This document shows positions 7,198 to 14,551 of a stretch of 14,917 nt of DNA, one piece after another (within the stretch, counting starts at the first letter, position 1; every line of letters starts with the position of its first letter). This DNA comes from Bryobacteraceae bacterium (GTDB lineage: Bacteria > Acidobacteriota > Terriglobia > Bryobacterales > Bryobacteraceae). The notes beneath the pieces were generated by a model. That model made no database searches. It was given only the letters and a program-made list of their open reading frames with translations, and was not told where the DNA came from. The stretch spans positions 1 to 14,917 of the forward strand of contig JARKOC010000411.1 in NCBI GenBank assembly GCA_029975915.1, given 5' to 3'. The position numbers and the translations under genes were made by a program.

Positions 7198-8280
7198 ATG
7201 AATCGTCTTCTGTTCCTTCTGGTAGGAGCCGCGATTGCGGTTCCGGTCTTTTCAGCAGTGGGCGACGCGGATCGCGGCAAGCAGGTGTTCGACTCGCTGA
7301 AGTGCGCGACATGCCACAGCGTTGCAGGAATCGGCGGCAAGAGCGCGCCCGACCTGGCGCTGAACCTGGTTCGCGGCAATACTCCGGCCGGTCTCTCAGC
7401 CGCCATGTGGAACCACGCGCCGCAAATGTGGGCCGCGATGGAAAAAGCCGGCGCGGTCAAACCCCGTCTGACGACCGACCAGGCCGCCGATCTGTTCGCC
7501 TACTTCCAGGCTGCCCGCTACTTTGACAAGCCAGGCAACGCGGCCAAGGGCAAGGCGGCGTTTTCGTCGAAAGGCTGCGCCGGCTGCCACGCGGCCGCCG
7601 GCAAGTCTGCCACCGGCCCAGCCCTGGCCAATTGGGAATCTGTCGCCGACCCGATTGAACTCGCGCGGCAGATGTGGAACCACGCGCCCGCCATGCAGGC
7701 CGCCATCACAGCCAAAGGAGGCAAGACGCCGCTGCTGACCGCCGCCGAGATGGGCGACATTATCGCCTACATCTCCAGCGTGCCCGGCGTCAAACCTCAG
7801 CCCGGCAAGTTCTCGCCGGCGTCGGCCGAAACGGGCCAGATGCTGGTGGAGGTGAAGGGCTGCAACTCCTGCCACAAGGGGGCGCAGGCTCTGCCGGGAA
7901 AGACCGCCTACACAGCCTCGGCCGAGATCGCGGCCGCCATGTGGAACCACGCCGCCCAGATGCAGCACAAAGGCCAATTGCGTCCCGAGGAGATGCGCCG
8001 CATCGTCGGTTTCCTTTGGAGCCGCCAGTTTGAAAACGAGGGCGGCAGCGCAGCGCGTGGCGAGAAACTCTTCGCGCAGAAGGCATGCGCCGGCTGCCAC
8101 GGCAGCAGCGCGCCTTACCTGGCGCACGGCGAGGAGGCGAGTTCCTACGGCATGGTGGCCGTCCTGTGGCGCCACGGCCCGCCCATGCTGCGCCAGATGC
8201 AGACAAAGAAGGTCGCCTGGCCGCAGTTCACCGGCCCGGAGATCAGCGATATTGTCGCTTTCCTGAAAGCGTCCAAGTAA
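7198..8280 (+). CDS. Exported tetraheme cytochrome c, four tandem c-type domains
   Basis: 360 residues. Signal peptide 1-20 (MNRLLFLLVGAAIAVPVFSA) precedes four class-I-like cytochrome c domains with heme-binding CxxCH motifs at 36-40 (CATCH), 127-131 (CAGCH), 222-226 (CNSCH) and 297-301 (CAGCH). Each is followed 29-37 residues later by the same motif: MWNHAPQM (70), MWNHAPAM (159), MWNHAAQM (248) and LWRHGPPM (323). The conserved Met or His there may be the distal heme ligand. Each repeat ends in an aromatic helix such as DLFAYFQ or DIVAFLK. Expected role: periplasmic electron transfer; the partner is unknown. The ATG at 7198 is chosen because of its ribosome-binding site and signal peptide; an in-frame ATG at 7060 adds 46 residues without either. 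It is monocistronic as far as can be seen, followed by 153 bp before the protease gene. Confidence 0.9.
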   Translation: MNRLLFLLVGAAIAVPVFSAVGDADRGKQVFDSLKCATCHSVAGIGGKSAPDLALNLVRGNTPAGLSAAMWNHAPQMWAAMEKAGAVKPRLTTDQAADLFAYFQAARYFDKPGNAAKGKAAFSSKGCAGCHAAAGKSATGPALANWESVADPIELARQMWNHAPAMQAAITAKGGKTPLLTAAEMGDIIAYISSVPGVKPQPGKFSPASAETGQMLVEVKGCNSCHKGAQALPGKTAYTASAEIAAAMWNHAAQMQHKGQLRPEEMRRIVGFLWSRQFENEGGSAARGEKLFAQKACAGCHGSSAPYLAHGEEASSYGMVAVLWRHGPPMLRQMQTKKVAWPQFTGPEISDIVAFLKASK

Positions 8281-8433
8281 GGCCGGCCTGGCCCGCGGAC
8301 CTATTTGACGGATCCGCCGCACGTTTTGTGCCTGGCGCCGGCCGTCATCCGATGCATGGGGACTCAGCACGCGAAATATGGGCTCTCCCAGGGCTTTATT
8401 TCCGCCACGATTCCTGATACGCTTCCGGTGTTT

Positions 8434-10320
8434 ATGCCGCAACGCGCAGCCGTCTTCTTATTTATTTGTTTTTCACATCTGTTCGCTGCCGATCCAGCCA
8501 AATGGATCTATCTCGAATCCGGCAACTTCAAACTTCTCACCGATGGAGGCGAGAAATCCGGGAGAAGGACCTTGAATCACTTCGAGCAGGTTCGCTCCTT
8601 CTTCCACCAGACCATGGGCTCCAACCTGACGCCGTTGCCCGTGCGAATCATCCAGTTCACGAATGAGGCGCGCTATAAGCGCATTCGCCCTTGGGAGTCA
8701 GCCGCCGCATTCTATTTCCCCGGCGCAGACCTGGACATGATCGTCATGGGACCCGGCACCACCTCCGACATGACCGTGGCCGTGCATGAGTACGTCCATG
8801 TGCTCGTCCAGCACAGTGGACTCAATCTCCCCCTGTGGCTCAACGAGGGCTTGGCCGAGGTCTACTCTACTCTTACACCCATCTCGGGCAAGATCCAGGT
8901 CGGAGAGCCTCCGCCCGGACGCATGATGCGCGTATCCAGACGCGCTTGGATGCCGTTGAAGCTGCTGTTTGGCATGACCGCGGAATCCAGAGAGTACGGG
9001 AGCCGGGATCACGCCGGCGATTTCTACGCCCAATGTTGGGCATTCACGCACATGGCAATCCTCGGAGACGGCATGCGCGAGCGGTTCCCCGACTTTCTGA
9101 AAGCCGTCTCCGATGGAGCAGCAAGCGAAAAGGCTTTTCAACAAGTTTACGGTCTATCGCCGCTCGAACTCGAGGACAAACTCGACCAGTACTTGAGGGC
9201 GCCAACAATTAATGTCGTCCGTTTTGACATTCAGCTGCCGCCGCGAGCCGACGCTCTCCCGGCCCGCCTGGCCGAGCCCTATGAATACGAACTACTGCTT
9301 GCCCAGATCGAAGCGTCCCAGAAGCAGATGGATTCCGCTGTTGAGCGCTGCGAACGCATGATCCAGTCCTTCCCCAACCGATCCGAACCACACGAAGCGC
9401 TGGCCTACCTCCATCTGCGGAACCGCCAACCGGATAGGGCGGCTGCGGACTTGGGTGAGGCCGTCGCCAGGGGCGGCGCATCGCGCACGGCCATTCTCCA
9501 CTTTCTCCGCATGGCCCCCGCCGGCCATGCGTCTCTGCCGGCGGCCGAACTGGCCGCGGGCAAGCTCATCGAAACGAATCCCGCCGACCTCGACGCCCGC
9601 CTGGCGCTCGCCTCACGCAAGCTTTCCGAGCGCCGGCCCACACAGGCCCGCGCCGCCCTGGCCGGTGTGCGAAACGTTCCCAAACGCAGCGCCGCGGAAT
9701 TCTTCCGCATTCTCGCCTACGCCGCCTTAGGTGAGGGCGACACCAAGGAAGCCGATAGCGCGGCCCAGCGGCTGAAAGCCGAGTTGCCCGCAGGCCGGCA
9801 GCAGGAGGCGGACGACCTGATCGCGACAATCAAGTCCGCCACTGAACTCAGGGTCCAGGCTTCAGCCGCCCAGGACCACCGCCAGCCTCGCGTCCACACC
9901 GCATTCCCCTCAGCGCCGCCCGGTGGCCCCGCCGGTCAACCGCCTCGCGCACCCGGCGCCGATTTCGAGCCCGATCCCGGCCCGCCCAGGATCCGCTACG
10001 TCGAACCGGCTCCCGAAGCTCCCGCTCCCGCCCCTGTCAGTAAATGGCGCACTCCGGATTCACTGCCCTCCGTTGAGGGCATCTTCGAGACCTTGGACTG
10101 CGCCGGCGCGCGTGCCGCGATGCGCGTCCGCGCCTCCGGCCGGCTGCTTCAACTCTGGATCGACAACCCGCTCGACATTGAAATGAAGAACGGCAACGGC
10201 GCCTCGATCGAGTTCAGCTGCGGCAAACAGACCGATAGCCGCCGTGTCGTCATTCAATACGACCCAATGCCCAACGGCCGCGCCGGGGACGGCCTGGTCC
10301 GATCGATCTTGTTTCCTTAG
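8434..10320 (+). CDS. Exported HEXXH metalloprotease-like protein (DUF1570 type) with TPR-like region
   Basis: 628 residues from ATG 8434, chosen because it opens a signal peptide (MPQRAAVFLFICFSHLFAAD); an in-frame ATG at 8305 adds 43 non-hydrophobic residues. Residues 25-270 are a gluzincin-like peptidase domain: zinc motif HEYVH at 118-122 (catalytic Glu119) and probable third ligand Glu138 in LWLNEGLAE, the layout of DUF1570/peptidase-MA proteins common in Acidobacteria. Residues 285-475 are Ala/Leu-rich helical pairs resembling tetratricopeptide repeats (EPHEALAYLHLRNRQPDRAA). Residues 480-560 are Pro-rich and disordered, followed by a small C-terminal beta domain containing two cysteines. 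Its TAG stop overlaps the convergent fucosidase TAA. There is no clear ribosome-binding site. The substrate is unknown; the metal site looks intact, so it is probably an active peptidase. Confidence 0.82.
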   Translation: MPQRAAVFLFICFSHLFAADPAKWIYLESGNFKLLTDGGEKSGRRTLNHFEQVRSFFHQTMGSNLTPLPVRIIQFTNEARYKRIRPWESAAAFYFPGADLDMIVMGPGTTSDMTVAVHEYVHVLVQHSGLNLPLWLNEGLAEVYSTLTPISGKIQVGEPPPGRMMRVSRRAWMPLKLLFGMTAESREYGSRDHAGDFYAQCWAFTHMAILGDGMRERFPDFLKAVSDGAASEKAFQQVYGLSPLELEDKLDQYLRAPTINVVRFDIQLPPRADALPARLAEPYEYELLLAQIEASQKQMDSAVERCERMIQSFPNRSEPHEALAYLHLRNRQPDRAAADLGEAVARGGASRTAILHFLRMAPAGHASLPAAELAAGKLIETNPADLDARLALASRKLSERRPTQARAALAGVRNVPKRSAAEFFRILAYAALGEGDTKEADSAAQRLKAELPAGRQQEADDLIATIKSATELRVQASAAQDHRQPRVHTAFPSAPPGGPAGQPPRAPGADFEPDPGPPRIRYVEPAPEAPAPAPVSKWRTPDSLPSVEGIFETLDCAGARAAMRVRASGRLLQLWIDNPLDIEMKNGNGASIEFSCGKQTDSRRVVIQYDPMPNGRAGDGLVRSILFP

Positions 10321-12065
10321 AGCTTTTTCAGCGTGAGCTTTCGGACCTTCATCGAGGCGCTTTTGTCGTCGTCCTGCAATTGAAAGGCGATGGTGTTGGT
10401 CTGGCGGGTGACGTCGATTTTGCCCGGCAACTTCACCGTGACAAACTTGCCGCCGGTCCCGTTAATGACACCCGCAATCGAAGCGTTCGCCGGTTTTGTT
10501 CTGTCATCCACGAACAGACGGAACTGGCTGCCTGCCACGGCATCGTCGCAGGCATAGGTTAATTCGACTTCGTAGCTGCCCTCCAGCGCTTTATATGGAT
10601 ACCAGAACAGCATGTTTGTTTCGCTCTGGAACCGCTTGAAGCCGTGCGCGCTCTGTGTCGCGAAATCGTACCGGACCTCCTCGCCGCGCAGCCGCGCCTC
10701 CCAGGCGTACAGGTCCAGCCGTGCGGGCAACTGCCCCGCCCGGAAGCCATCGGCAACCCTCGCCCGTTGATCGGCAAGGTTCAGCACAACCACCGTGTCG
10801 TTCACATCCGGCGCCGCCGCCGGCAGACTCAGATCCAGCGTCTTACCGTTCTGTTTGAACGCCACATGCCGCTTCGCCGCCAGCAGCGCCGCCGACGTCA
10901 CCTTGCTCTCCAGCCCTTCGATTCTCAGGCTCGTCCCCGGCCAGTTCAGGATGTGGATGAAGAGTTTGCCCGGCTTCGCCGTCGCCCGCCACGTGATGCC
11001 GTTGATCATGAATGGACTCGGGCTCGTTCCGTAAATCGACTCCCCGTTGACGGCCAGCCACTTGCCGACCGTCCGCAAAATGTCCTGGCTCGGCTTCGGG
11101 ATCAGGCCCTCGGCCGTCGGCCCGACGTTCAGCAGGTAGTTGCCGCCTTTGCTGACGATATCGGCCAGCTTGCCGATCAGGTCGCGCGGATCTTTCCAGT
11201 TCTGGTCGTTCTTCTTGAAACCCCACGTGTCGTTCAGCGTGGCCGGGACTTCCCACTTGCCGTCAGCCGTATAGACCTGGATCGGAATCGCGTTGTCGCC
11301 CGTCTGCATGTAGTCGTGGCGGCCGTGCCCGATGCGGCTGTTGATCAGGCACGATGGCTGAAGCTGCTTCACCATGGCCCGCAGCGCGTCCACCTGCGCG
11401 ACCGACAGCAACCCGGGCGTGTCGAACCAGATCAGCCCCAGCTTTCCGTACCCGCTGAGGATCTCCTTCACCTGCGGGAAGACTTTGGTTTCCAGGTACG
11501 GTTGCGCATCACGCTTTTCAGGGAAATCCCAGTTGTTGCCGCGCCCGCCGGCCTCGTGCCAGTCCTGATCCTGCGAGTAATAAAAGCCGAAATCGATGCC
11601 GCGTTTGGCGCAGGCCGCCGACAGGTCTTTCATCGGATCGCGCTTGAACGGCGTCATGTCGACGATGTTGTATTTCGACGCCTTGCTGCCGAACATGGCG
11701 AAGCCGTCGTGGTGTTTCGACGTGATCACCATGTAGCGCATTCCGGCATCTTTAGCCAGTTGCGCCCACTCCTCGCCGTTGAACTTCACCGGATTGAACT
11801 GCCCGGCGAGCTTCTCGTACTCGGCTACCGGGATCTTCTCCCTGAACATGATCCACTCGCCGATGCCGCGAACATACTTGCCCTTCCATTCCCCCGCCGG
11901 GATGGCGTACAGCCCCCAATGGATGAACAGGCCGAACTTGCTGTCGTCGAAATGGCGCAGCGCCTTCTCCGTCTCGGCCTTGACCTGCGGGCTATCCTGC
12001 GCCGGCAATGCCAGCGCCATCATGATGCCTGCCAATCCAACTCGTCGAAAACGACTCCAAGACAC
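10317..12065 (-). CDS. Secreted GH29 alpha-L-fucosidase
   Basis: 582 residues. A signal peptide (1-22, ending ALPAQ) is followed by a GH29 (beta/alpha)8 catalytic domain, about 30-350: FGLFIHWGLYAIP (44-56), the substrate pocket SKHHDGFAMF (116-125), and the catalytic nucleophile Asp215 in LIWFDTP. Glu272 in KWEVPATLNDTWGF is a candidate acid/base, though that residue varies across GH29. It hydrolyses alpha-linked L-fucose from glycans or plant/algal polysaccharides in the periplasm or outside. Residues 360-445 resemble the usual C-terminal sandwich; about 450-582 form an additional beta-rich module (LFWYPYKALEGSYEVELTY) that may bind carbohydrate. The start is GTG, supported by AAAGGAG 9 nt upstream. 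Divergent from the GH27 relic across 82 bp. Confidence 0.92.
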   Translation of the reverse strand: MSWSRFRRVGLAGIMMALALPAQDSPQVKAETEKALRHFDDSKFGLFIHWGLYAIPAGEWKGKYVRGIGEWIMFREKIPVAEYEKLAGQFNPVKFNGEEWAQLAKDAGMRYMVITSKHHDGFAMFGSKASKYNIVDMTPFKRDPMKDLSAACAKRGIDFGFYYSQDQDWHEAGGRGNNWDFPEKRDAQPYLETKVFPQVKEILSGYGKLGLIWFDTPGLLSVAQVDALRAMVKQLQPSCLINSRIGHGRHDYMQTGDNAIPIQVYTADGKWEVPATLNDTWGFKKNDQNWKDPRDLIGKLADIVSKGGNYLLNVGPTAEGLIPKPSQDILRTVGKWLAVNGESIYGTSPSPFMINGITWRATAKPGKLFIHILNWPGTSLRIEGLESKVTSAALLAAKRHVAFKQNGKTLDLSLPAAAPDVNDTVVVLNLADQRARVADGFRAGQLPARLDLYAWEARLRGEEVRYDFATQSAHGFKRFQSETNMLFWYPYKALEGSYEVELTYACDDAVAGSQFRLFVDDRTKPANASIAGVINGTGGKFVTVKLPGKIDVTRQTNTIAFQLQDDDKSASMKVRKLTLKKL

Positions 12066-12074
12066 GTCTTGAAA

Positions 12075-12081
12075 CTCCTTT
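12075..12081 (-). promoter_or_regulatory. Shine-Dalgarno site supporting the GTG start of the fucosidase
   Basis: On the minus strand this reads AAAGGAG, 9 nt before GTG 12065-12063. The alternative ATGs 14 and 15 codons in have no such site and would cut into the signal peptide. Confidence 0.7.
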
Positions 12082-12147
12082 CCAGCCGATCCGAGCCGAT
12101 GATATCGTAACCCTCAACGTGGTGGCGGCGTCCACCGGGCAAGACCA

Positions 12148-12585
12148 ATGTTTGCGGGCCGTTCATTTCTGCTTTCCGCCGCCGTTTGCGGGTGCCTTTC
12201 GACCGCAACTCTTGGCGCCCAGCCCTTGCCGGCAAGTGCAGTCAAATGGGCGATCCACGCCAAGGGTGGTCCCGCTCCACCGGGAGCAAACCAGGAGGTT
12301 GTCGCCGTCCACAACGACAAGCTGCGCCAACCGGCCGTGTTGAAGGCCGCCCACCTGAGGACCGAGGTCTGGATCAAACCACTCGATCGCGGGCAGTGGG
12401 CCATGGCGCTGTTCAACAAGAGTGGCCGCGCCGAGCAGGTGGATGTGGTTTGGAAGGAACTGGGGTTGAACGGCTCGCCCAGGGTGCGTGACCTTTCAGC
12501 GAGGTTGAATCGCGGCAAGGTCCACGGCGGCTTCGCCGAGAAACTCCCGCCCGGCGGAGCCGCCCTGTTTCTCGTCACGCCCTGA
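12148..12585 (+). CDS. Exported GH27 alpha-galactosidase remnant: signal peptide plus C-terminal domain only
   Basis: 145 residues. Residues 1-24 are a signal peptide (MFAGRSFLLSAAVCGCLSTA, ending LGAQ). From about 47 the sequence follows the end of a GH27 enzyme: GANQEVVAVHNDKL corresponds to the family's 'NkEVIAinQDpLG' at the end of the barrel, and TEVWIKPLDRGQWAMALFNK, VVWKELGLNGSPRVRDL and LPPGGAALFLVTP match the C-terminal beta sandwich. The whole catalytic barrel with both catalytic aspartates (normally about 300 residues) is missing. Residues 25-46 do not resemble the family. The frame is intact, so this is either a clean in-frame deletion (pseudogene-like) or a retained stand-alone sandwich domain. 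It cannot be an alpha-galactosidase. Convergent with the DUF6930-like gene, 6 nt away. Weak ribosome-binding site. Confidence 0.7.
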   Translation: MFAGRSFLLSAAVCGCLSTATLGAQPLPASAVKWAIHAKGGPAPPGANQEVVAVHNDKLRQPAVLKAAHLRTEVWIKPLDRGQWAMALFNKSGRAEQVDVVWKELGLNGSPRVRDLSARLNRGKVHGGFAEKLPPGGAALFLVTP

Positions 12586-12591
12586 CGCGGT

Positions 12592-13674
12592 TCACATTAA
12601 GAAATCAGACTTGCCTGGCTTCGGCGCATCAGCTTTCATCTTGCGGTCCATCACCCGGAAGAACTCGTCCAGGACGGGAACATGGCTCTTCAGGCGGATT
12701 TCGAAGCCAAGCGCCTGTGCCAATTCTCCGAGCCCGGTGGAGAATTGTTCATCCATCACCAGTACCCGGTCCGGAATCGCCTGCCGCACCCGGATCGCCT
12801 CGGCCAGCACCCGCGCACCGGCGGCCGCAAGCGGCTCACCCGGTTGTCTCAGATCCGGCGGATAGGCGTAGCCCGACGGCACGTCCAGCGCAACCACCAG
12901 ATTGAGGACTGTCGGGCGCTCGTTCTCCATGCCGGCCAAGCCCGGCATGATGCTGTCGCCAACGCAGACCGCGCCCGACTTCGGCAGGCGCTTCAGCCGT
13001 TCGACCTCTTCCTCGTCGAGCCAGAGTCTCGGCACGGCTGCCCGCGTGATACCCACCGAAAGCGGCGCAACGCTCCAGTGGCCCATCGACTTGGTCAACA
13101 TCGGCAGCGACGCCTGGCTGTCATCCCACATCTCCTCGCCGTGCGCCTCAAAGATCGGGGAATCGATCAGCGCCAGCAACGCCTCCAGGCAGACGGCCAG
13201 GCGCTTGCCTTCATCATCGGTGATATACCAGGGCGCGTAGCCGCGCCTGACCGACCGGAACTGAAACGCCCGGTCATAGGGGCCAAACCTGCACCCACGG
13301 ATCACATCCATGTCCAGATCCGTAATCTCATCCGGCTCCGGATATGCGACTTGAAGCGCTTCGCAATCGGCCATCATCAGGCGGCTTGGCTCTTTTGACT
13401 CCCGCACCGCTTGATACCACGAATAGCCCGCCACGCCCGGATAGACATGCACGGCGCGGTGTTCGCCGAGCGATCCCAACACCGAGATGAAGTCCGGTTC
13501 AGCCTTTGGATTCGCCCGGACGGCGATCAGTTGCTCCTCGGACAGATCGAGCCACGGCTCCATGTCGCAGATGTCGGCCGCGAGTGTACAGAGTCTCGAT
13601 GCGGTGCGCTGCGCGAGGGGTTTTTCGCCGGCGAGTTGCTCAGCGAAGTAGGTCTTGGGCGGCTTGGCGGCCAT
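12592..13674 (-). CDS. DUF7309/DUF6930-like hypothetical protein
   Basis: 360 residues, cytosolic (no signal peptide or membrane segment). Residues about 20-185 resemble DUF7309: the 'LsxxqlIaVrxP' region DLSEEQLIAVRANPKAEPDF, then AVHVYPGVAGYSWYQAV and a LMMADCEALQVAY strand. Residues about 215-345 resemble DUF6930: ERPTVLNLVVALDVPSG (252-268), a long helix LAAAGARVLAEAIRVR, then PDRVLVMDEQFSTGLGELAQ, GFEIRLKSHVPVLDEFF. Neither domain has a known function, and the assignment rests on remembered patterns. The start at 13674 has no strong ribosome-binding site. It faces the GH27 relic tail to tail and is divergent from the toxin-antitoxin pair. The family turns up sporadically, often next to mobile or accessory genes. 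Confidence 0.65.
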   Translation of the reverse strand: MAAKPPKTYFAEQLAGEKPLAQRTASRLCTLAADICDMEPWLDLSEEQLIAVRANPKAEPDFISVLGSLGEHRAVHVYPGVAGYSWYQAVRESKEPSRLMMADCEALQVAYPEPDEITDLDMDVIRGCRFGPYDRAFQFRSVRRGYAPWYITDDEGKRLAVCLEALLALIDSPIFEAHGEEMWDDSQASLPMLTKSMGHWSVAPLSVGITRAAVPRLWLDEEEVERLKRLPKSGAVCVGDSIMPGLAGMENERPTVLNLVVALDVPSGYAYPPDLRQPGEPLAAAGARVLAEAIRVRQAIPDRVLVMDEQFSTGLGELAQALGFEIRLKSHVPVLDEFFRVMDRKMKADAPKPGKSDFLM

Positions 13675-13897
13675 TCAAGTAGATTACCGAAGTCGGCCGC
13701 CGATAGTCGCTGAAAGTCGCTCGGCTGCGCGCCCCAGGGCTGTCCGGTTCACGTACCGTGCGCTCTTCTCATTGCGGTGGACAGGGCGAGCCGGCCGTAT
13801 CGGATCCTCAAGCGCCGGCATTCATCACCGCACGCCACTAGGCGCAATTAGGAATCAAACTGGTCCAGGCTCGGGCATAATGGTTGAGGAAACCGCC

Positions 13898-14212
13898 ATG
13901 TCGCGCACGCTGCAACTCGGTGAAATCGAAATCGATGCAACCAGCCTCGCGGAGCTGTGCCGGCGCCACGGGATCAAGGAGCTTTCCTTGTTCGGATCTG
14001 CCGTCCGGGGCGAAATGGGGCCCGGCAGCGATCTCGATCTGATAGTTGAATTCGTTCCGGGCGTCCGTATCGGGCTCCTCAAGTTCGAGGCCTTGATCGA
14101 GGAACTGGAGGCCTTGACTGGGCGCAGGGTGGATCTGGTGACCAAACACGGACTGAAGCCCTGGATCCGCCAGCATGTGCTTCAGGAAGCCCGGACCATC
14201 TATGCGGCATGA
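13898..14212 (+). CDS. mntA: MntA-type nucleotidyltransferase antitoxin
   Basis: 104 residues with the minimal nucleotidyltransferase signature: GSAVRG at 33-38 and the metal-binding DxD at Asp45/Asp47 (GSDLDLIVEF), with a likely third acid at Asp79 (RRVDLVT). In characterised HepT/MntA (type VII) toxin-antitoxin systems, this enzyme adds AMP to the tyrosine of the toxin's RX4HXY motif, blocking its RNase/HEPN activity. Residues match, so activity is expected. ATG 13898 follows GAGGA at good spacing; an ATG at 13880 would add 6 residues. The hepT start overlaps its 3' end by 11 nt, indicating one operon. Confidence 0.85.
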   Translation: MSRTLQLGEIEIDATSLAELCRRHGIKELSLFGSAVRGEMGPGSDLDLIVEFVPGVRIGLLKFEALIEELEALTGRRVDLVTKHGLKPWIRQHVLQEARTIYAA

Positions 14213-14551
14213 TGCCTCTTACCTGAATGACATCCTGCGGGCAGCCGCCAAATCGAGGCGATCGCCGCCACGACGCTGGAAGAATCGTTTCTTCGCGACG
14301 AAATTCTACCCGCGGCGGTTCTTCACCACTTAACAGTGATCGGCGAGGCCATCAACCGTCTGTCGCCTGAACTTTGCGAGCGCTACCCGGATATACCCTG
14401 GCGACAAATCGTCGCCGTGCGCCACCGGATTGTGCACGCCTACTTCGACCTCGACCTGCAAATCGTCTGGAATGCCGCGGTCGATGAGATCCCGGAACTG
14501 CGGAAGCGGGTCACCGCCATCCTCAAAACCGAATTCCCCGACCATCGTTAG
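14202..14551 (+). pseudogene. hepT: hepT (HEPN-family toxin), frameshifted
   Basis: A HEPN/DUF86-type HepT toxin split between two frames. ATG 14202 opens MRHDASYLNDILRAAAK, then runs out of frame and stops at TAA 14331-14333 (43 residues). The continuation, from GAG 14255, is in the frame of codons starting at 14336 and 14255 and ends TAG 14549-14551. It reads EAIAATTLEESFLRDEI..., ITVIGEAINRLSPEL-like and IPWRQIVAVRHRIVHAYF. Joining them at the AAA at 14250-14252 with one extra base (AAA-ATC-GAG) restores a normal ~116-residue protein, so a single-base loss explains the break. The catalytic RX4HXY motif survives: Arg at 14420, His at 14435, Tyr at 14441. As encoded, full-length toxin would need a -1 shift. 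A sequencing error is the main alternative. Confidence 0.75.

Noticed and set aside
7396..8442. 348-residue minus-strand reading frame
   Set aside because: Antisense to the tetraheme cytochrome, whose four CxxCH motifs prove the plus-strand frame.
10644..12110. 488-residue plus-strand reading frame
   Set aside because: It lies antisense to the GH29 fucosidase, which has full catalytic motifs; the translation is Arg/Gln/His-rich with no domain pattern, a typical GC-rich shadow.
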